From: Candidatus Nitrosopolaris wilkensis
GTDB taxonomy: Archaea > Thermoproteota > Nitrososphaeria > Nitrososphaerales > Nitrososphaeraceae
Direction: 5' to 3'
Assembly: GCA_003176995.1 (NCBI GenBank)
Contig: QHBN01000042.1
Coordinates: 27,820 to 91,819 of the forward strand
DNA: 64,000 nt
Each line of letters starts with the position of its first letter. Position 1 is the stretch's first letter. The notes below the pieces were generated by a model that saw nothing but the letters and a program-made list of their open reading frames with translations, was not told the origin of the DNA and did not search any database. This document shows, one piece after another, positions 1 to 10,606 of this stretch. The position numbers were made by a program, and so were the translations under genes.

Positions 1-1
1 T

Positions 2-241
2 GGCACTCAAGTTTTAGTCGGACCGGCACGCATTACGAGGTTTGAAAAGGCAAGGATCACAGGTGCCAGGTCTTTACAGCTTTCTATGGGAGCGCCGGCG
101 TTTATTAGAGTAACCCAAGAGGTAAGAGATTCAATCTCTCTAGCAACAGCGGAATTATATGCTAAAGCATTGCCCATATCTATTAGACGCGTTCTACCTA
201 ACGGTGTATACCAGGATATCCCGATAGATTGGTTGAATTGA
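2..241 (+). CDS. rpoK: DNA-directed RNA polymerase subunit K (Rpo6/Rpb6-like), 3' part only (5' truncated by window)
   Basis: Manual translation [37 protein letters not shown]...[18 protein letters not shown]; contains the RpoK/Rpb6 signature [22 protein letters not shown]-like. Confidence 0.85.
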   Translation, partial: [79 protein letters not shown]

Positions 242-306
242 GAGATGTCTAGAATATGATAGAATTCAGTTACATCAATGAATTCTCATAGTTATGGTAA
301 AAGTGA

Positions 307-822
307 TCATTGCTCGACCTTTATTAGGCCTCTCATTTCCGGATGTATGTTGCAGTAGTAAACAAATGTGCCAATTTTATTTGCAATGAACGTGAGGGAC
401 TGACTTTCAAAATACCCCAGGCTTTTGGTATGTACGTTAAATGTATCTATATTCAGGTTATGGAGTGAGCGTGTATCTGCATCCTCGTTGATTAAATGGA
501 TCGAGTCAAGCGCACCATACTTTAGGAAAATCGTCGGGCTGTTAAATCCTGCTCCCATGCCATTACTTCGTGAAGCGGCCGTAGACTGGCTGGTGAACAG
601 CCAGCCCGTTTGAGGAGAATGACTTGCTTTCATAAATGTATTTATCGGAGGAGCAAAAGCTGGAGTATTCCCATTCACAGGAATCAAAGAATGTATTCCA
701 AAATAGCCGGCTATTACGACAACTACTGCGATACCTACAAAAATCATTATGGCATATTTATATTTGGAAAATGTAAACTTGCTATTCTTGACGTTCTGTT
801 GCCGCTTGGCTTTTTTTGGCAT
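307..822 (-). CDS. Membrane-anchored cupredoxin (type 1 blue copper) domain protein
   Basis: N-terminal TM segment; C-terminal YYCNIHPEMRGLIKVEQ matches C-x2-H-x2-M copper site; upstream SLHNLNI His. Confidence 0.8.
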   Translation of the reverse strand: MPKKAKRQQNVKNSKFTFSKYKYAIMIFVGIAVVVVIAGYFGIHSLIPVNGNTPAFAPPINTFMKASHSPQTGWLFTSQSTAASRSNGMGAGFNSPTIFLKYGALDSIHLINEDADTRSLHNLNIDTFNVHTKSLGYFESQSLTFIANKIGTFVYYCNIHPEMRGLIKVEQ

Positions 823-1115
823 CCAAGTGGGTGAATCAAGCTAGTATATATTTAGTTAATGATCGAATGCTCCGCCAAGCCCCAGTCCTAATTACCAGGG
901 ATATAAGGACAAGTGATGTCAGCGAATTGAGTTTGCCCAATGATCCAAGACAGATTCTATGACATGGTTTATCGGACATATGTTGCGAACGATGGGACGC
1001 TATAGCAACGAAATATGAATCAAGAGCAAAACTTAAATTTGTAGTCCCGAAGAGTTGCTAACGATCAAAAATTCCAACACTTCGTCGGTCGTACTTTGGC
1101 GACCAAGGAAAGCTC

Positions 1116-2369
1116 ATGATAGAGGACGGCAGCATATTCGATGGGATTGGTTTCGGGTATCCTGCTGATATTGCTGGCGAAGTCGTTTTTAACACGGGTA
1201 TGGTTGGATACACGGAAACACTTACAGACCCTTCATATCGCGGTCAAATATTATGTCTAACTTATCCACTAATTGGAAATTATGGTGTTCCGAGTATCGA
1301 AGACACTGACGAATTTGGATTGCCTAGGTTCTTTGAATCTGGTAGAGTCCAAATCAGAGGCTTAATAATTCAAGAACTATCGGTCGTAGCAAGTCACTGG
1401 AGTTGTGTCAAAACGCTTGATGAATGGCTATACGACCAAAGGATTCCAGGAATATGTAATATAGATACTCGAGAACTTACGAAGAAACTGAGAATTAATG
1501 GAGTGATGATGGGTGCTATCAGCACTTGGGCTGTCCAAGAAGGCGTGGCGGCTAACTCAGAAATTGACGTACGAAAAAGATTGTCTGGCCTTATAAAAAA
1601 CCAGCAGTACGGTCAACAAAATTTTATGCCTGAAGTTTCGACTAGTATTCCCCGCGTGTATGGCGATAAAGCAAGGGATACCCTTGTACTATTGGATACC
1701 GGCACAAAAAACAGCATTATACGTAATATTCTCAGGATAGGTTTCAGGGTCGCGCGTCTCCCGTGGGATTCATCTTTTGAAGAAGTGATGTTGCACAAAC
1801 CAAAGGGCATAGTAATTAGCAATGGTCCTGGGGATCCAAAAGTTTGCAAAACTGCAATCAAAACTGCAGGCGAGCTTATCAAGGCATCAGTCCCGACTTT
1901 GGGAATTTGTCTTGGACACCAGATTCTAGCATTGGCAGCAGGAGCCGATACCTACAAATTAAAATTCGGTCATCGAGGACAGAATAAACCTTGCATAGAT
2001 TTACGAAGTGATCGTGCTTACATCACTAGCCAGAATCATGGTTATGGAATTGAGCCTAAGAGCCTAAACGGTACGGGCTTTAAAGTGTGGTTTTCAAATG
2101 TAGATGACCACACAATAGAGGGAATTGAGCATGAATCTAAACCGATAATTGCGGTCCAGTTTCATCCAGAAGCGTCTCCAGGACCTTATGACTGTATATT
2201 TGTTTTTGATAGATTCAAAGAATTAATTGACGATTTCAACAGAAGGTCATCATCTGCCCGAACAACTGAAATTAACAATGAGAATAATAATAATAATAAT
2301 AATCCAAAAGTGATGTCTGCGGCGAAGAAGAAAAAACCACTAAAGAGGAGGAAATTTGCCAAAACATGA
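1116..2369 (+). CDS. carA: Carbamoyl-phosphate synthase small subunit (glutamine amidotransferase)
   Basis: GEVVFNTGMVGYTETLTDPSYRGQ, GNYGVP, GICLGHQILALAAGADTYKLKFGHRGQN, AVQFHPEASPGP. C-terminal Asn/Lys-rich tail. Confidence 0.95.
   Translation: MIEDGSIFDGIGFGYPADIAGEVVFNTGMVGYTETLTDPSYRGQILCLTYPLIGNYGVPSIEDTDEFGLPRFFESGRVQIRGLIIQELSVVASHWSCVKTLDEWLYDQRIPGICNIDTRELTKKLRINGVMMGAISTWAVQEGVAANSEIDVRKRLSGLIKNQQYGQQNFMPEVSTSIPRVYGDKARDTLVLLDTGTKNSIIRNILRIGFRVARLPWDSSFEEVMLHKPKGIVISNGPGDPKVCKTAIKTAGELIKASVPTLGICLGHQILALAAGADTYKLKFGHRGQNKPCIDLRSDRAYITSQNHGYGIEPKSLNGTGFKVWFSNVDDHTIEGIEHESKPIIAVQFHPEASPGPYDCIFVFDRFKELIDDFNRRSSSARTTEINNENNNNNNNPKVMSAAKKKKPLKRRKFAKT
2281..2302 (+). repeat. AAT trinucleotide microsatellite in carA (poly-Asn tract)
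   Basis: agaataataataataataataat encodes NENNNNNNN near the CarA C-terminus. Confidence 0.85.
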
Positions 2370-5300
2370 AACAATAAAAAAAGTTCTTGTTCTCGGAAGC
2401 GGGGCAATTAAAATCGGAGAAGCAGGCGAAAGTCAGACATTCTGACCGTTATTTTGACTACTCCGGTTCACAATGCCTTAAGGCTTTAAAAGAAGATGGC
2501 ATCAAAAGCGTCCTAATTAATCCCAATATTGCGACCATTCAGACAGACACAAGGTTCGCAAACAGAGTATACCTACTACCGATTAACGCCAGCTACGTTG
2601 AAAAAGTCATCGAAGCTGAGCTGCCAGATTCCATTATGCTAGGCTTCGGAGGACAGACTGCACTCAATTGCGGCGTTGCGATTCACAAGCTTGGAATACT
2701 GGAAAAATATGGGATCAACATTCTGGGTACTTCAATAAAGGGCATCGAGATAACTGAGGATAGGCAGCTATTCAAGGACGCCATGATAAGAAGTAGTGTG
2801 CCTGTTTTACCTAGCGCCCCTGCGTATACTTTAGAAACGGCATCCAAAGTTTCCAGTGCGATAGGTTATCCAGTGATCGTTCGAGTAGCTTATACACTAG
2901 CTGGGCGAGGAGGTGGTGTTGCTTACAACGAGTACGACCTTCAAGAAATTGTACGGCGTGGATTATCACTCAGTATGGTTGGACAAGTCCTAATCGAGAG
3001 GTATGTCGGAGACTGGAAACAAATTGAATACGAAGTAATGCGAGATGGAAAAGGAAATAGTGTTATTGTTTGCAATATGGAAAACATCCTTGGAATGCGC
3101 GTGCATACTGGGGATAATATCGTTGTAGCGCCATCGCAAACCTTGAATAATTCTGAATACCATTTGTTACGCTCGGCCGCTCTGCGTGCGACGGCTTATT
3201 GTGGGGTTGTGGGAGAATGCAACGTTCAGTTCGGACTTGATCCGACGTCTCCAAAGTACTGCGTTATAGAAATAAACGCTAGGCTTTCGAGATCTTCCGC
3301 GCTCGCCAGTAAAGCGACAGGATACCCACTTGCATATATGGCTGCAAAGATTTCACTGGGATATTCTCTACCGGAGTTGATTAACAGTATTACCAGGGCG
3401 ACAACTGCTTGTTTTGAACCTTCATTAGACTACGTAGTCCTCAAAATGCCTCGGTGGGATTTTCGTAAATTTGAGCTCGTGAAACGTAAACTCGGAAGCA
3501 CAATGAAATCAGTCGGTGAAGTGATGGCCATCGGACGAAGTTTCGAGGAAATCTTACAAAAAGCAATTAGGATGTCTGAAATAGGAAAAGATGGCCTAGT
3601 AGCCAATCCTATTGAATACAAGACCCAAGCCGAAGGCAGACCCAACGTGCCAAACTTTCCAGCGCAGGGAGATGGAGAAGAGGATGAAACACAGGAAGGG
3701 GGGGAAGGTAGTACGGAGTATACAGAAACAATGGAACAAGCGTTGCTCCATCCAACTGACGAAATTATATTTGACGTTGTCAAAGCGATGAAAGCTGGGA
3801 TGACTTTACAAAAAATAACCATGCTATCAGCGATAGATCCATGGTTTTTGATCCGAATTAAAAACATAATTGATATGGAGTATAGATTACGACAACAAAC
3901 TGACTTTGATGAAAATATTATCAAAGAAGCAAAGAAAATTGGTTTTTCAGATAAGCAAATAGGAAGATGTCTAGGCATCGACGAACTAAAGATAAGGAGT
4001 TTGAGACACCGCTTTGGAATCAGACCTGTGGTAAAGCAGATCGATACACTAGCTGCCGAGTGGCCTGCAAAAACAAACTACCTATATTTGACCTATGGTG
4101 GCCAGAATGATGACATCATGGTGGAAACGGGATCTAAGAGAAGCGTCATCGTACTTGGCGCCGGCCCCTATCGGATCGGGAGTAGCGTGGAATTTGATTG
4201 GGGAACAGTAAACACAGTGTGGGGTCTAAAAGAAAACGGGGTCCCTGATGTTTCAATAATTAATTGCAATCCTGAAACCGTCTCTACAGATTATGACATT
4301 TCTGATAGATTATACTTTGAAGAGTTGACCTTTGAAAGAATAATGGACATTTTTGAAAAAGAGAAACCAGTTGGGATAGTAACTTGTGTAGGAGGACAGA
4401 CGGCTAATAACGTTGCTCCCAAGCTGGCCAAACAAGGAATTAATATAGTTGGTACGAGGAGCCAGGACGTCGATAGAGCTGAGGATAGAGAAAAATTTGG
4501 AAAATTATTAGATTCATTGAACATTAAGCAACCCGCATGGAAAAAATTTACTAGCATATCAAAAGCCAAACAATTTGCAGAAACTGTCGGCTATCCTGTT
4601 TTAGTTAGACCGTCGTATGTTCTAAGCGGCGTAGCCATGAAAATTGTTTGGGCGGAACAACAGTTAGAGCAATTCTTGACAGATGCTGTAAGAGTTAGTC
4701 CTGATTACCCAATAGTTATCAGCAAATTTTTACAGGACGCCTCAGAGGTGGAAGTAGATGCTGTAGGAGGTACCAATGAAGTTCTGATAGGTTCTATTAT
4801 AGAACACATTGATAATGCGGGTATACATTCTGGAGATGCTCTCATGTGTATACCCCCGTGGAGACTTGACCGAAAAACTACTGAGACATTAGTGGATTAT
4901 TCAAGTCGAATAGGTAGAGCGTTGAATGTTAGGGGTCCTTTTAACATTCAATATCTCATCAAGGACGATGAAGTATTGGTAATAGAGGCAAATATCCGAG
5001 CGTCAAGGTCAATGCCCTTTGTGTCAAAATTTGTAGGAATAAATCTAATAAATATTGCTGCAAGGGCGATGACTGGCAGGGCTCTTCCGAAAAACGCGAA
5101 AGATCTCTGGTTAAAGACTTCAGGATTCGGAATCAAAGTCCCACAATTTTCTTTTATGCAACTTGAAGGCGCTGACATAGTGCTTAGCGTAGAAATGCAA
5201 TCTACCGGCGAAGTAGCATGCTTTGGGAACAGTTTTTACGATGCATTGTCTAAGGCGTATACCGCCGCAGGATACGCACTTCCGTTATCGGGTTCAGCAC

Positions 5301-5716
5301 TACTTACTATCGGGGGCCAGAAAAATAAGGAAAAATTGTTGCCGTTGATTTCACTTATTTCACTAATGGGATACAATATAATGGCAACAGAGCATACGGC
5401 TGAATTCCTGCTAAATAATGACTTCAAAAAAATTCAGGAGGTTTACAAGATTAGCGAGCCAGACCGAAAACCCAATATTTCAGATTTGCTGTTTGAACAC
5501 AAAATTAATTTTATTATAAATATCCCGTCAACATCTACAATTGAGAAGTATGTTGGAATGTTGTATGACGAATATCAAATCAGAAGAAAAGCTGTTGAGA
5601 TGGGTGTCCCTGTCCTAACTACGCTGGAAGCAGCGAATTCGTTCATCAAAACTCTCGAATGGTTAATGACAAATACTCCAACATTGACTTTTATGCGGGA
5701 TTACGTCAAATTATGA
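2356..5716 (+). CDS. carB: Carbamoyl-phosphate synthase large subunit, predicted as two exons: 2356-2430 (TTG start) joined to 2453-5716
   Basis: Exon 1 MPKHETIKKVLVLGSGAIKIGEAGE (TTG 2356, preceded by gaggagga SD); exon 2 FDYSGSQCLKALKEDGIKSVLINPNIATIQTD.... The ORF track begins at 2387 in the exon 2 frame and misses the true N-terminus. Confidence 0.85.
2431..2452 (+). other. Candidate 22-nt BHB (bulge-helix-bulge) intron in carB mRNA
   Basis: AGTCAGACATTCTGACCGTTAT. Inner stem GTCAG(2432-2436)/CTGAC(2442-2446); central helix GGCG(2425-2428)/CGTT(2447-2450); 3-nt bulges AA|A (2429-2431) and AT|T (2451-2453); excision restores GGC GAA TTT GAC = G-E-F-D. Confidence 0.75.
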
Positions 5717-5769
5717 ACAGTACCATTGAAATTACATCTAGTTATTCTTATCATTAGTACAAAACAGGT

Positions 5770-6549
5770 TCATGATAATAGCCTTGCCACCACGTTACCG
5801 TCATCAGCAACTATTGAACCATCCAGTGTGACAGCCAGTGCCTGTTCAATCGCGTGATACTGAAGTGCCCTGTTGATTATTGGCGAAATTGATTTAGCGT
5901 ACCGTTTATCAATCATCGTATGTACGTCCTTATTAAATGAGGGCACGATTATGATGTCGAGCGTTCCTACACTTCCAGGGAATATCATCTTTCTCTTCAC
6001 TTTAAGATACAGCCATATCCGTCGCCCGTTGAGAACGCTATTGCATCTCGAGAAAACCGGATGGATATGCCCCATTACAATTCTTTTTATCGATGCTCTA
6101 GCAGAGGATGGCATCGTATGGCCGTGCACTAACAAGGTCTCCTCCACTACCATGCCTTTGACGCTCATAATATTAATATTCTGTGGGATTAAGAACCGAA
6201 CGTAGGTATCATGATTACCTGGTACTACATAAATACTCGCGTGTCCAGAAAGTATTCTGAAGAATTCCGGGACTTGGTTCCATTCTTGTTTGCTTATGGA
6301 TCGTATGGTGCTCTTTACATCACCGAGTAATATTACGCCGTCTAACTGATTTGATTTGATAAGGTCACGTAACTCTTCAAGCATCGTATTGAGAGAATAT
6401 TTCGAGTCAACGGTGACTCCTCGTAGGTTCAGCTCACTCTCAAATCCGATATGTAAGTCGGATACCACCAGATATGTGCGTTTTATCCCAGTCCTTTCCT
6501 CTTCGAGTAGTAGTGCTGGGTGAGGATACAACGGCCGAATAGAAACCAT
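5770..6549 (-). CDS. Metallophosphoesterase (COG1407-like)
   Basis: VVSDLHIGFE, LLGDVK, PGNHDTY, HGHTMP, GHIHP motifs. Confidence 0.85.
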   Translation of the reverse strand: MVSIRPLYPHPALLLEEERTGIKRTYLVVSDLHIGFESELNLRGVTVDSKYSLNTMLEELRDLIKSNQLDGVILLGDVKSTIRSISKQEWNQVPEFFRILSGHASIYVVPGNHDTYVRFLIPQNINIMSVKGMVVEETLLVHGHTMPSSARASIKRIVMGHIHPVFSRCNSVLNGRRIWLYLKVKRKMIFPGSVGTLDIIIVPSFNKDVHTMIDKRYAKSISPIINRALQYHAIEQALAVTLDGSIVADDGNVVARLLS

Positions 6550-6655
6550 GCCTAATCACTGACTCTATCTTTCCAACAATTAAATATCTGGCTTTCTTTC
6601 TTGTTTGATGATCATTACGTACCAAAAATTAACCTATAATGAGAACTTGAAATTA

Positions 6656-7039
6656 CTATTTTATTAGAATTGCATTAACACTGCCATCTTGACCTGGACG
6701 CGAAATTACCCTTGCGGTCCCGGCTTCTGTTTCAACCAACGCTCCTTTACTAACCACCCCTCTCCTCTCATAATCTTTGTTTGCAGGATTCTTTGTGACA
6801 CGTATTATCGCCAATTTAGTCGTTTTTTTTGAACTTGGATCCAAGACATTCACGGTTTCTGCAGATTTTAAGGCCGTCTTTATGTTGTTTCCTCTCGTCA
6901 TCCTGGTAGTTGTTATGGTAGTACCCGCGATAGCCTCGTTTGGATATCTGTCCAGTTCGAATTTCCGTCTAGCTCTTGACGCAACTCGACGACCGCCAGA
7001 AGCTTTACGTCCTGCTAGGTTTTCTAATGACTTCCGCAT
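6656..7039 (-). CDS. rps8e: 30S ribosomal protein S8e
   Basis: MRKSLENLAGRKASGGRRVASRARRKFELDRYPNEA...TRGNNIKTAL. Confidence 0.9.
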   Translation of the reverse strand: MRKSLENLAGRKASGGRRVASRARRKFELDRYPNEAIAGTTITTTRMTRGNNIKTALKSAETVNVLDPSSKKTTKLAIIRVTKNPANKDYERRGVVSKGALVETEAGTARVISRPGQDGSVNAILIK

Positions 7040-7068
7040 CAGTAATCGCTATAAGTATCTTCCTCTTA

Positions 7069-7674
7069 TTAAGACCTTTCCGCTTCCTCTATCGGCGATC
7101 CTGTTGCGGCGATCGTTAGGTTGTTACGATGTGTTAGTTTATTATTTTTACTCTGATTATCGGGCGTCGTTACTAGCGAATTTCTTAAAGATTCAAGGTC
7201 AGTTACACCAAAATAACTTCGAAACTTCTTTGTAGTTCGGTATGTTTTCGACCTTCCAAGTTTTTCGAGCTCGATGAATCCCATTTGCTTCAAGGTTTTA
7301 AGATGGGCATATACCTGACTTCCTCTAATCTGTATGAGACGTTTCGAAGTCACAGGCTGTTCATATGTAATGTACGACAATGTCTTAAGAGCCGATGTTG
7401 GAATTAACGGACGCTGCGCATATTTTCTGATTAGGGGTGTATAGCCAGGTTTTAATTGAAGCACGAAAGTTCCATCAGCTAATTCAGTTATCTCTATGGC
7501 CGTGAAAACGGATTTTGTTTTTTTAATTAGTTCGTTAACGACTTTCCTTGTATTCGATTTTGAATTGGTTCCAGATGCTCTTACCAATTCTTCAATTGAC
7601 AAGGGCCGACCCGCTGAATATAATGCAGCTTCGATTCTCGCAGTGATTTCCTCAGCTGGAAGAGAACCCCTCAA
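7069..7674 (-). CDS. scpB: Segregation and condensation protein B
   Basis: IEAALYSAGRPLSIEELVRASGT... ALKTLSYITYEQPVTSKRLIQIRGSQVYAHLKTLKQMGFIE; winged-helix ScpB pattern, next to ScpA-like gene. Confidence 0.85.
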   Translation of the reverse strand: MRGSLPAEEITARIEAALYSAGRPLSIEELVRASGTNSKSNTRKVVNELIKKTKSVFTAIEITELADGTFVLQLKPGYTPLIRKYAQRPLIPTSALKTLSYITYEQPVTSKRLIQIRGSQVYAHLKTLKQMGFIELEKLGRSKTYRTTKKFRSYFGVTDLESLRNSLVTTPDNQSKNNKLTHRNNLTIAATGSPIEEAERS

Positions 7675-7721
7675 CTTCGCATACCTATTCTACTGGTGGA
7701 TTTAGTAATTCGCATACATGT

Positions 7722-8447
7722 TCACTTGATCGTAATTTTTATGTCTTCAGAATCCTCACTCTGTTCTAGATTTATTTTTCCTTTAGTCACAAGATAAAGT
7801 AATGCTATAAAGTACCTAGCAACCTCTAACGATCCCATTTTTGAAATAAGCATTCTAAACATCACCACAAGGTCTACATTAACGATACCAAAAATCTTAT
7901 CTTCATATTCTCGTATTATTTGTTCAAATTTCTGCGAGTATTGATCAAAGTCAAAACCTTGTACTGGTTCGATAGTAAGTTTTTTTTTTTTCCTCGAGTC
8001 CGGGTTTGAGATCTCGAAGATCATATTCTCTAACACTTGAAGAAGTTCTTCTAAAGATACGGGGTACGTCGATTCGAACCTGAATGGAAGCTCAATCGCA
8101 TCAAGATCTGTTATAGGATCATGAGTGACTGGATCTATGATCGTCTTCTTCTGCATAGCTACTTTCTCTAGCCTAAAAATGCTTTCGACTTTAAGACGGT
8201 GTATCATCGATGAAGATAAAGCTGCAATTCCGCATAATCGAAGATCTTTTTTTCCGGAGGCGTGAATAATATTTAACAAAAGTCCGAGAAGCTTACTTAT
8301 ATCTATATCCCAAACATCTTTCTTGCTAACTAAAGAAGGGTTAAACAATAAATTTAGAGGTGGTTCGGCGATCTTCTTTTTTGAATCGTAGTTGATAGCA
8401 ACATCTGAGTTATCTCTTCCTTGTAACAATTCTAAATCTAAGTACAT
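7722..8447 (-). CDS. scpA: Segregation and condensation protein A (kleisin-like)
   Basis: PPLNLLFNPSLVSKKDVWDIDISKLL...; C-terminal winged helix VARYFIALLYLVTKGKINLEQSEDSEDIKI; adjacent to scpB. Confidence 0.75.
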   Translation of the reverse strand: MYLDLELLQGRDNSDVAINYDSKKKIAEPPLNLLFNPSLVSKKDVWDIDISKLLGLLLNIIHASGKKDLRLCGIAALSSSMIHRLKVESIFRLEKVAMQKKTIIDPVTHDPITDLDAIELPFRFESTYPVSLEELLQVLENMIFEISNPDSRKKKKLTIEPVQGFDFDQYSQKFEQIIREYEDKIFGIVNVDLVVMFRMLISKMGSLEVARYFIALLYLVTKGKINLEQSEDSEDIKITIK

Positions 8448-9089
8448 GAGGTCTAGTCAGGATATAATAAAGTAGCAAATCAATAAAAGCGATGTACATG
8501 TGTGAAGAACTTTTTCCTAGCTGTGTGTTTATCTCTGGGACGATCGATGATTAGCCTCTAGTTCGGCAGTGTTTGAGAGCATCTCTCAAGTTCGATCAGC
8601 TGATGCTTACTAGGACGCTATAGTTTCTTTGGTTCAGCGAATATTCGCATAAACTGTTCTTAATCAATTAATTAAAACAGCAAGGGTTTTGTAATCGCTT
8701 GGATTGAAGCGTCTCGAGCTAGATTGAAGGGTTATAAACCAATGAGCACTTCCATCGAAGCAACAGCGGAGAATATGTCAAAGGTTCATATGCCAAATGT
8801 GCTATTTGTAGTGCGAATGGAATAACCGAAGCTGCACATTCGTAGGATCGAATATCACGGGATATGTGCTAGAGTTGGGGTCAAGGTAGTATTGACATCC
8901 ACAAAGACGATAACGTAGAGGCATCACAGTCATGCATACTTTACACAGTCATCTCCAGATAGGCCGTTTTAATTTTTCTGTAGCCAAGTCCAGTTAATTT
9001 GATCCACTATACATATAATTTGATTTGTGATAAAAATCTCAATAGCATGATTTAATTTAAATACGGTCGATATATATTATCTTGTACTT

Positions 9090-10331
9090 TTGGAACAGCA
9101 GGACAATAAGAACAGAGTTCGAGCTGAGGTGAAGTTTCCGCTCATACTGGTTCATACACCCTTTGGGTTGAACTTTTTTGAGAAGGTAGCAAACACAAAG
9201 GCAGCTAGGGTCTATGCTAAATTTAATATTTATCTCATGCCCATCATAACTGCACTAGCAATATTTCTCATCGTAGGGTCATTGATTGCGTTGTTTTCAA
9301 ACTCTACAGTGAGGGCTGGAGTGCGTGAAGTAGGTCCGCAGTCTAACTTGCTTATCCCAGGATTGAACCCATATCTACCGTGGACATATGGGTGGATCGC
9401 GCTGGTGGTCACGATTATAATACACGAGGCAGGCCATGGCATAGTCGCTAGGGTACACAAAATTAAAATTGAGTCGACAGGAATTGTCCTAATTCTAGGA
9501 TTCCCTATCGGGGCCTTTGTTAATATTGCACAAGAAGAATTATCAAGAACTCCATTAAAGCAAAAAAGCGCAATCTTAACTGCAGGTCCACTAAACAATA
9601 TGGTAATTGCCGTAGTATCTTTGGTTGCATTATTCTTTATAACCTCTACCCTTACTCCTATTTCAACCAATATTATACATCAATCTGGGGTTGTAGTTGT
9701 AGGAGTAGGAGACCACACTCTTGCGGATTCGATCGGGTTATCGAAAGGATCTGTGATCGAGACAGTAGCGGGGCAGAAAGTGCACAGCACAGATGATTTA
9801 GGAAAGTTTCTTAGGTCAAATCTGGGTAAAACCGTTAACATAACATGGAAAGACAAGGCTGGACATCAGATAATCCGGTCTGTCCCTATGCCGCAATTCG
9901 TAGAGGCAGGTCGGGGAATTTTGGGTATCACGATAACAGATGTAGCACCGGACCCGACCCAGGTATTAAGCAGATACAAGAATGCCTTCAGTTCCAATCC
10001 TATAGCACTATTGTTGCCTCCTACCATGGCACAAGGCTCGGTTCCCTATTCTGATCTGATGGCCCATGAATATCATTCAAGCGTGTTAGGGTCCGCTTTT
10101 CCCTTAGTTGCTAATATGCTGTTTTGGTTATGGTTTATCAATTTTAACGTAGGAATTTTCAACGCACTGCCAATAGGTCCGTTAGATGGAGGCCAATTTT
10201 ATAAGTCGCTAATTGAAAACAGAATAAGATCAAGGCCGAGCACATTGAAGAATGCCCCAACGCTGGTTACGTTAGTAATGACAGCGATAGTGGTAATGGC
10301 TGTGTTGCTTCCATGGTTGTGGCCGCATTAA
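9090..10331 (+). CDS. Site-2-protease family (M50) membrane metalloprotease with PDZ domain
   Basis: HEAGHGIVARVHKI zinc motif, FNALPIGPLDGGQF second motif, multiple TM segments; TTG start. Confidence 0.9.
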   Translation: MEQQDNKNRVRAEVKFPLILVHTPFGLNFFEKVANTKAARVYAKFNIYLMPIITALAIFLIVGSLIALFSNSTVRAGVREVGPQSNLLIPGLNPYLPWTYGWIALVVTIIIHEAGHGIVARVHKIKIESTGIVLILGFPIGAFVNIAQEELSRTPLKQKSAILTAGPLNNMVIAVVSLVALFFITSTLTPISTNIIHQSGVVVVGVGDHTLADSIGLSKGSVIETVAGQKVHSTDDLGKFLRSNLGKTVNITWKDKAGHQIIRSVPMPQFVEAGRGILGITITDVAPDPTQVLSRYKNAFSSNPIALLLPPTMAQGSVPYSDLMAHEYHSSVLGSAFPLVANMLFWLWFINFNVGIFNALPIGPLDGGQFYKSLIENRIRSRPSTLKNAPTLVTLVMTAIVVMAVLLPWLWPH

Positions 10332-10606
10332 GGTGCCAAAACCAGCCATATATATTCACAGGTCGGTAAAATTTTCTAGATGTGGCAGCTAAATTTTACT
10401 TAGGTACCCCTATTTCAGGGTTGGACCATACTCATAAAAAGGCCTACCAGCGGACTTGACAGAAGATAGGACCGACTCGCACAAATGAAGAAACAGAAAA
10501 ATATATTCCTACATTTTAGACTAGGAAAACAAGCGCAATAGCGGTAGTACCTCTTATTAGGATTTGCTCGTATCATTTCTCAGGTACCTGCAAATGCAAA
10601 GAATCA

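Noticed and set aside
2387-2452. ORF-track start of CarB (MFSEAGQLKSEKQAKVRHSDRY...)
   Set aside because: This out-of-frame translation of exon 1 plus intron has no resemblance to CarB. The conserved N-terminus is in the frame starting TTG 2356.
3430-3978. 182-aa minus-strand ORF inside carB
   Set aside because: Antisense to strongly conserved coding sequence, Ser/Ile-rich shadow-ORF composition, no recognisable family.
8450-9080. Long intergenic gap after scpA as a possible ncRNA or lost gene
   Set aside because: No extended ORF, stable hairpin or recognisable RNA family motif could be supported by eye.
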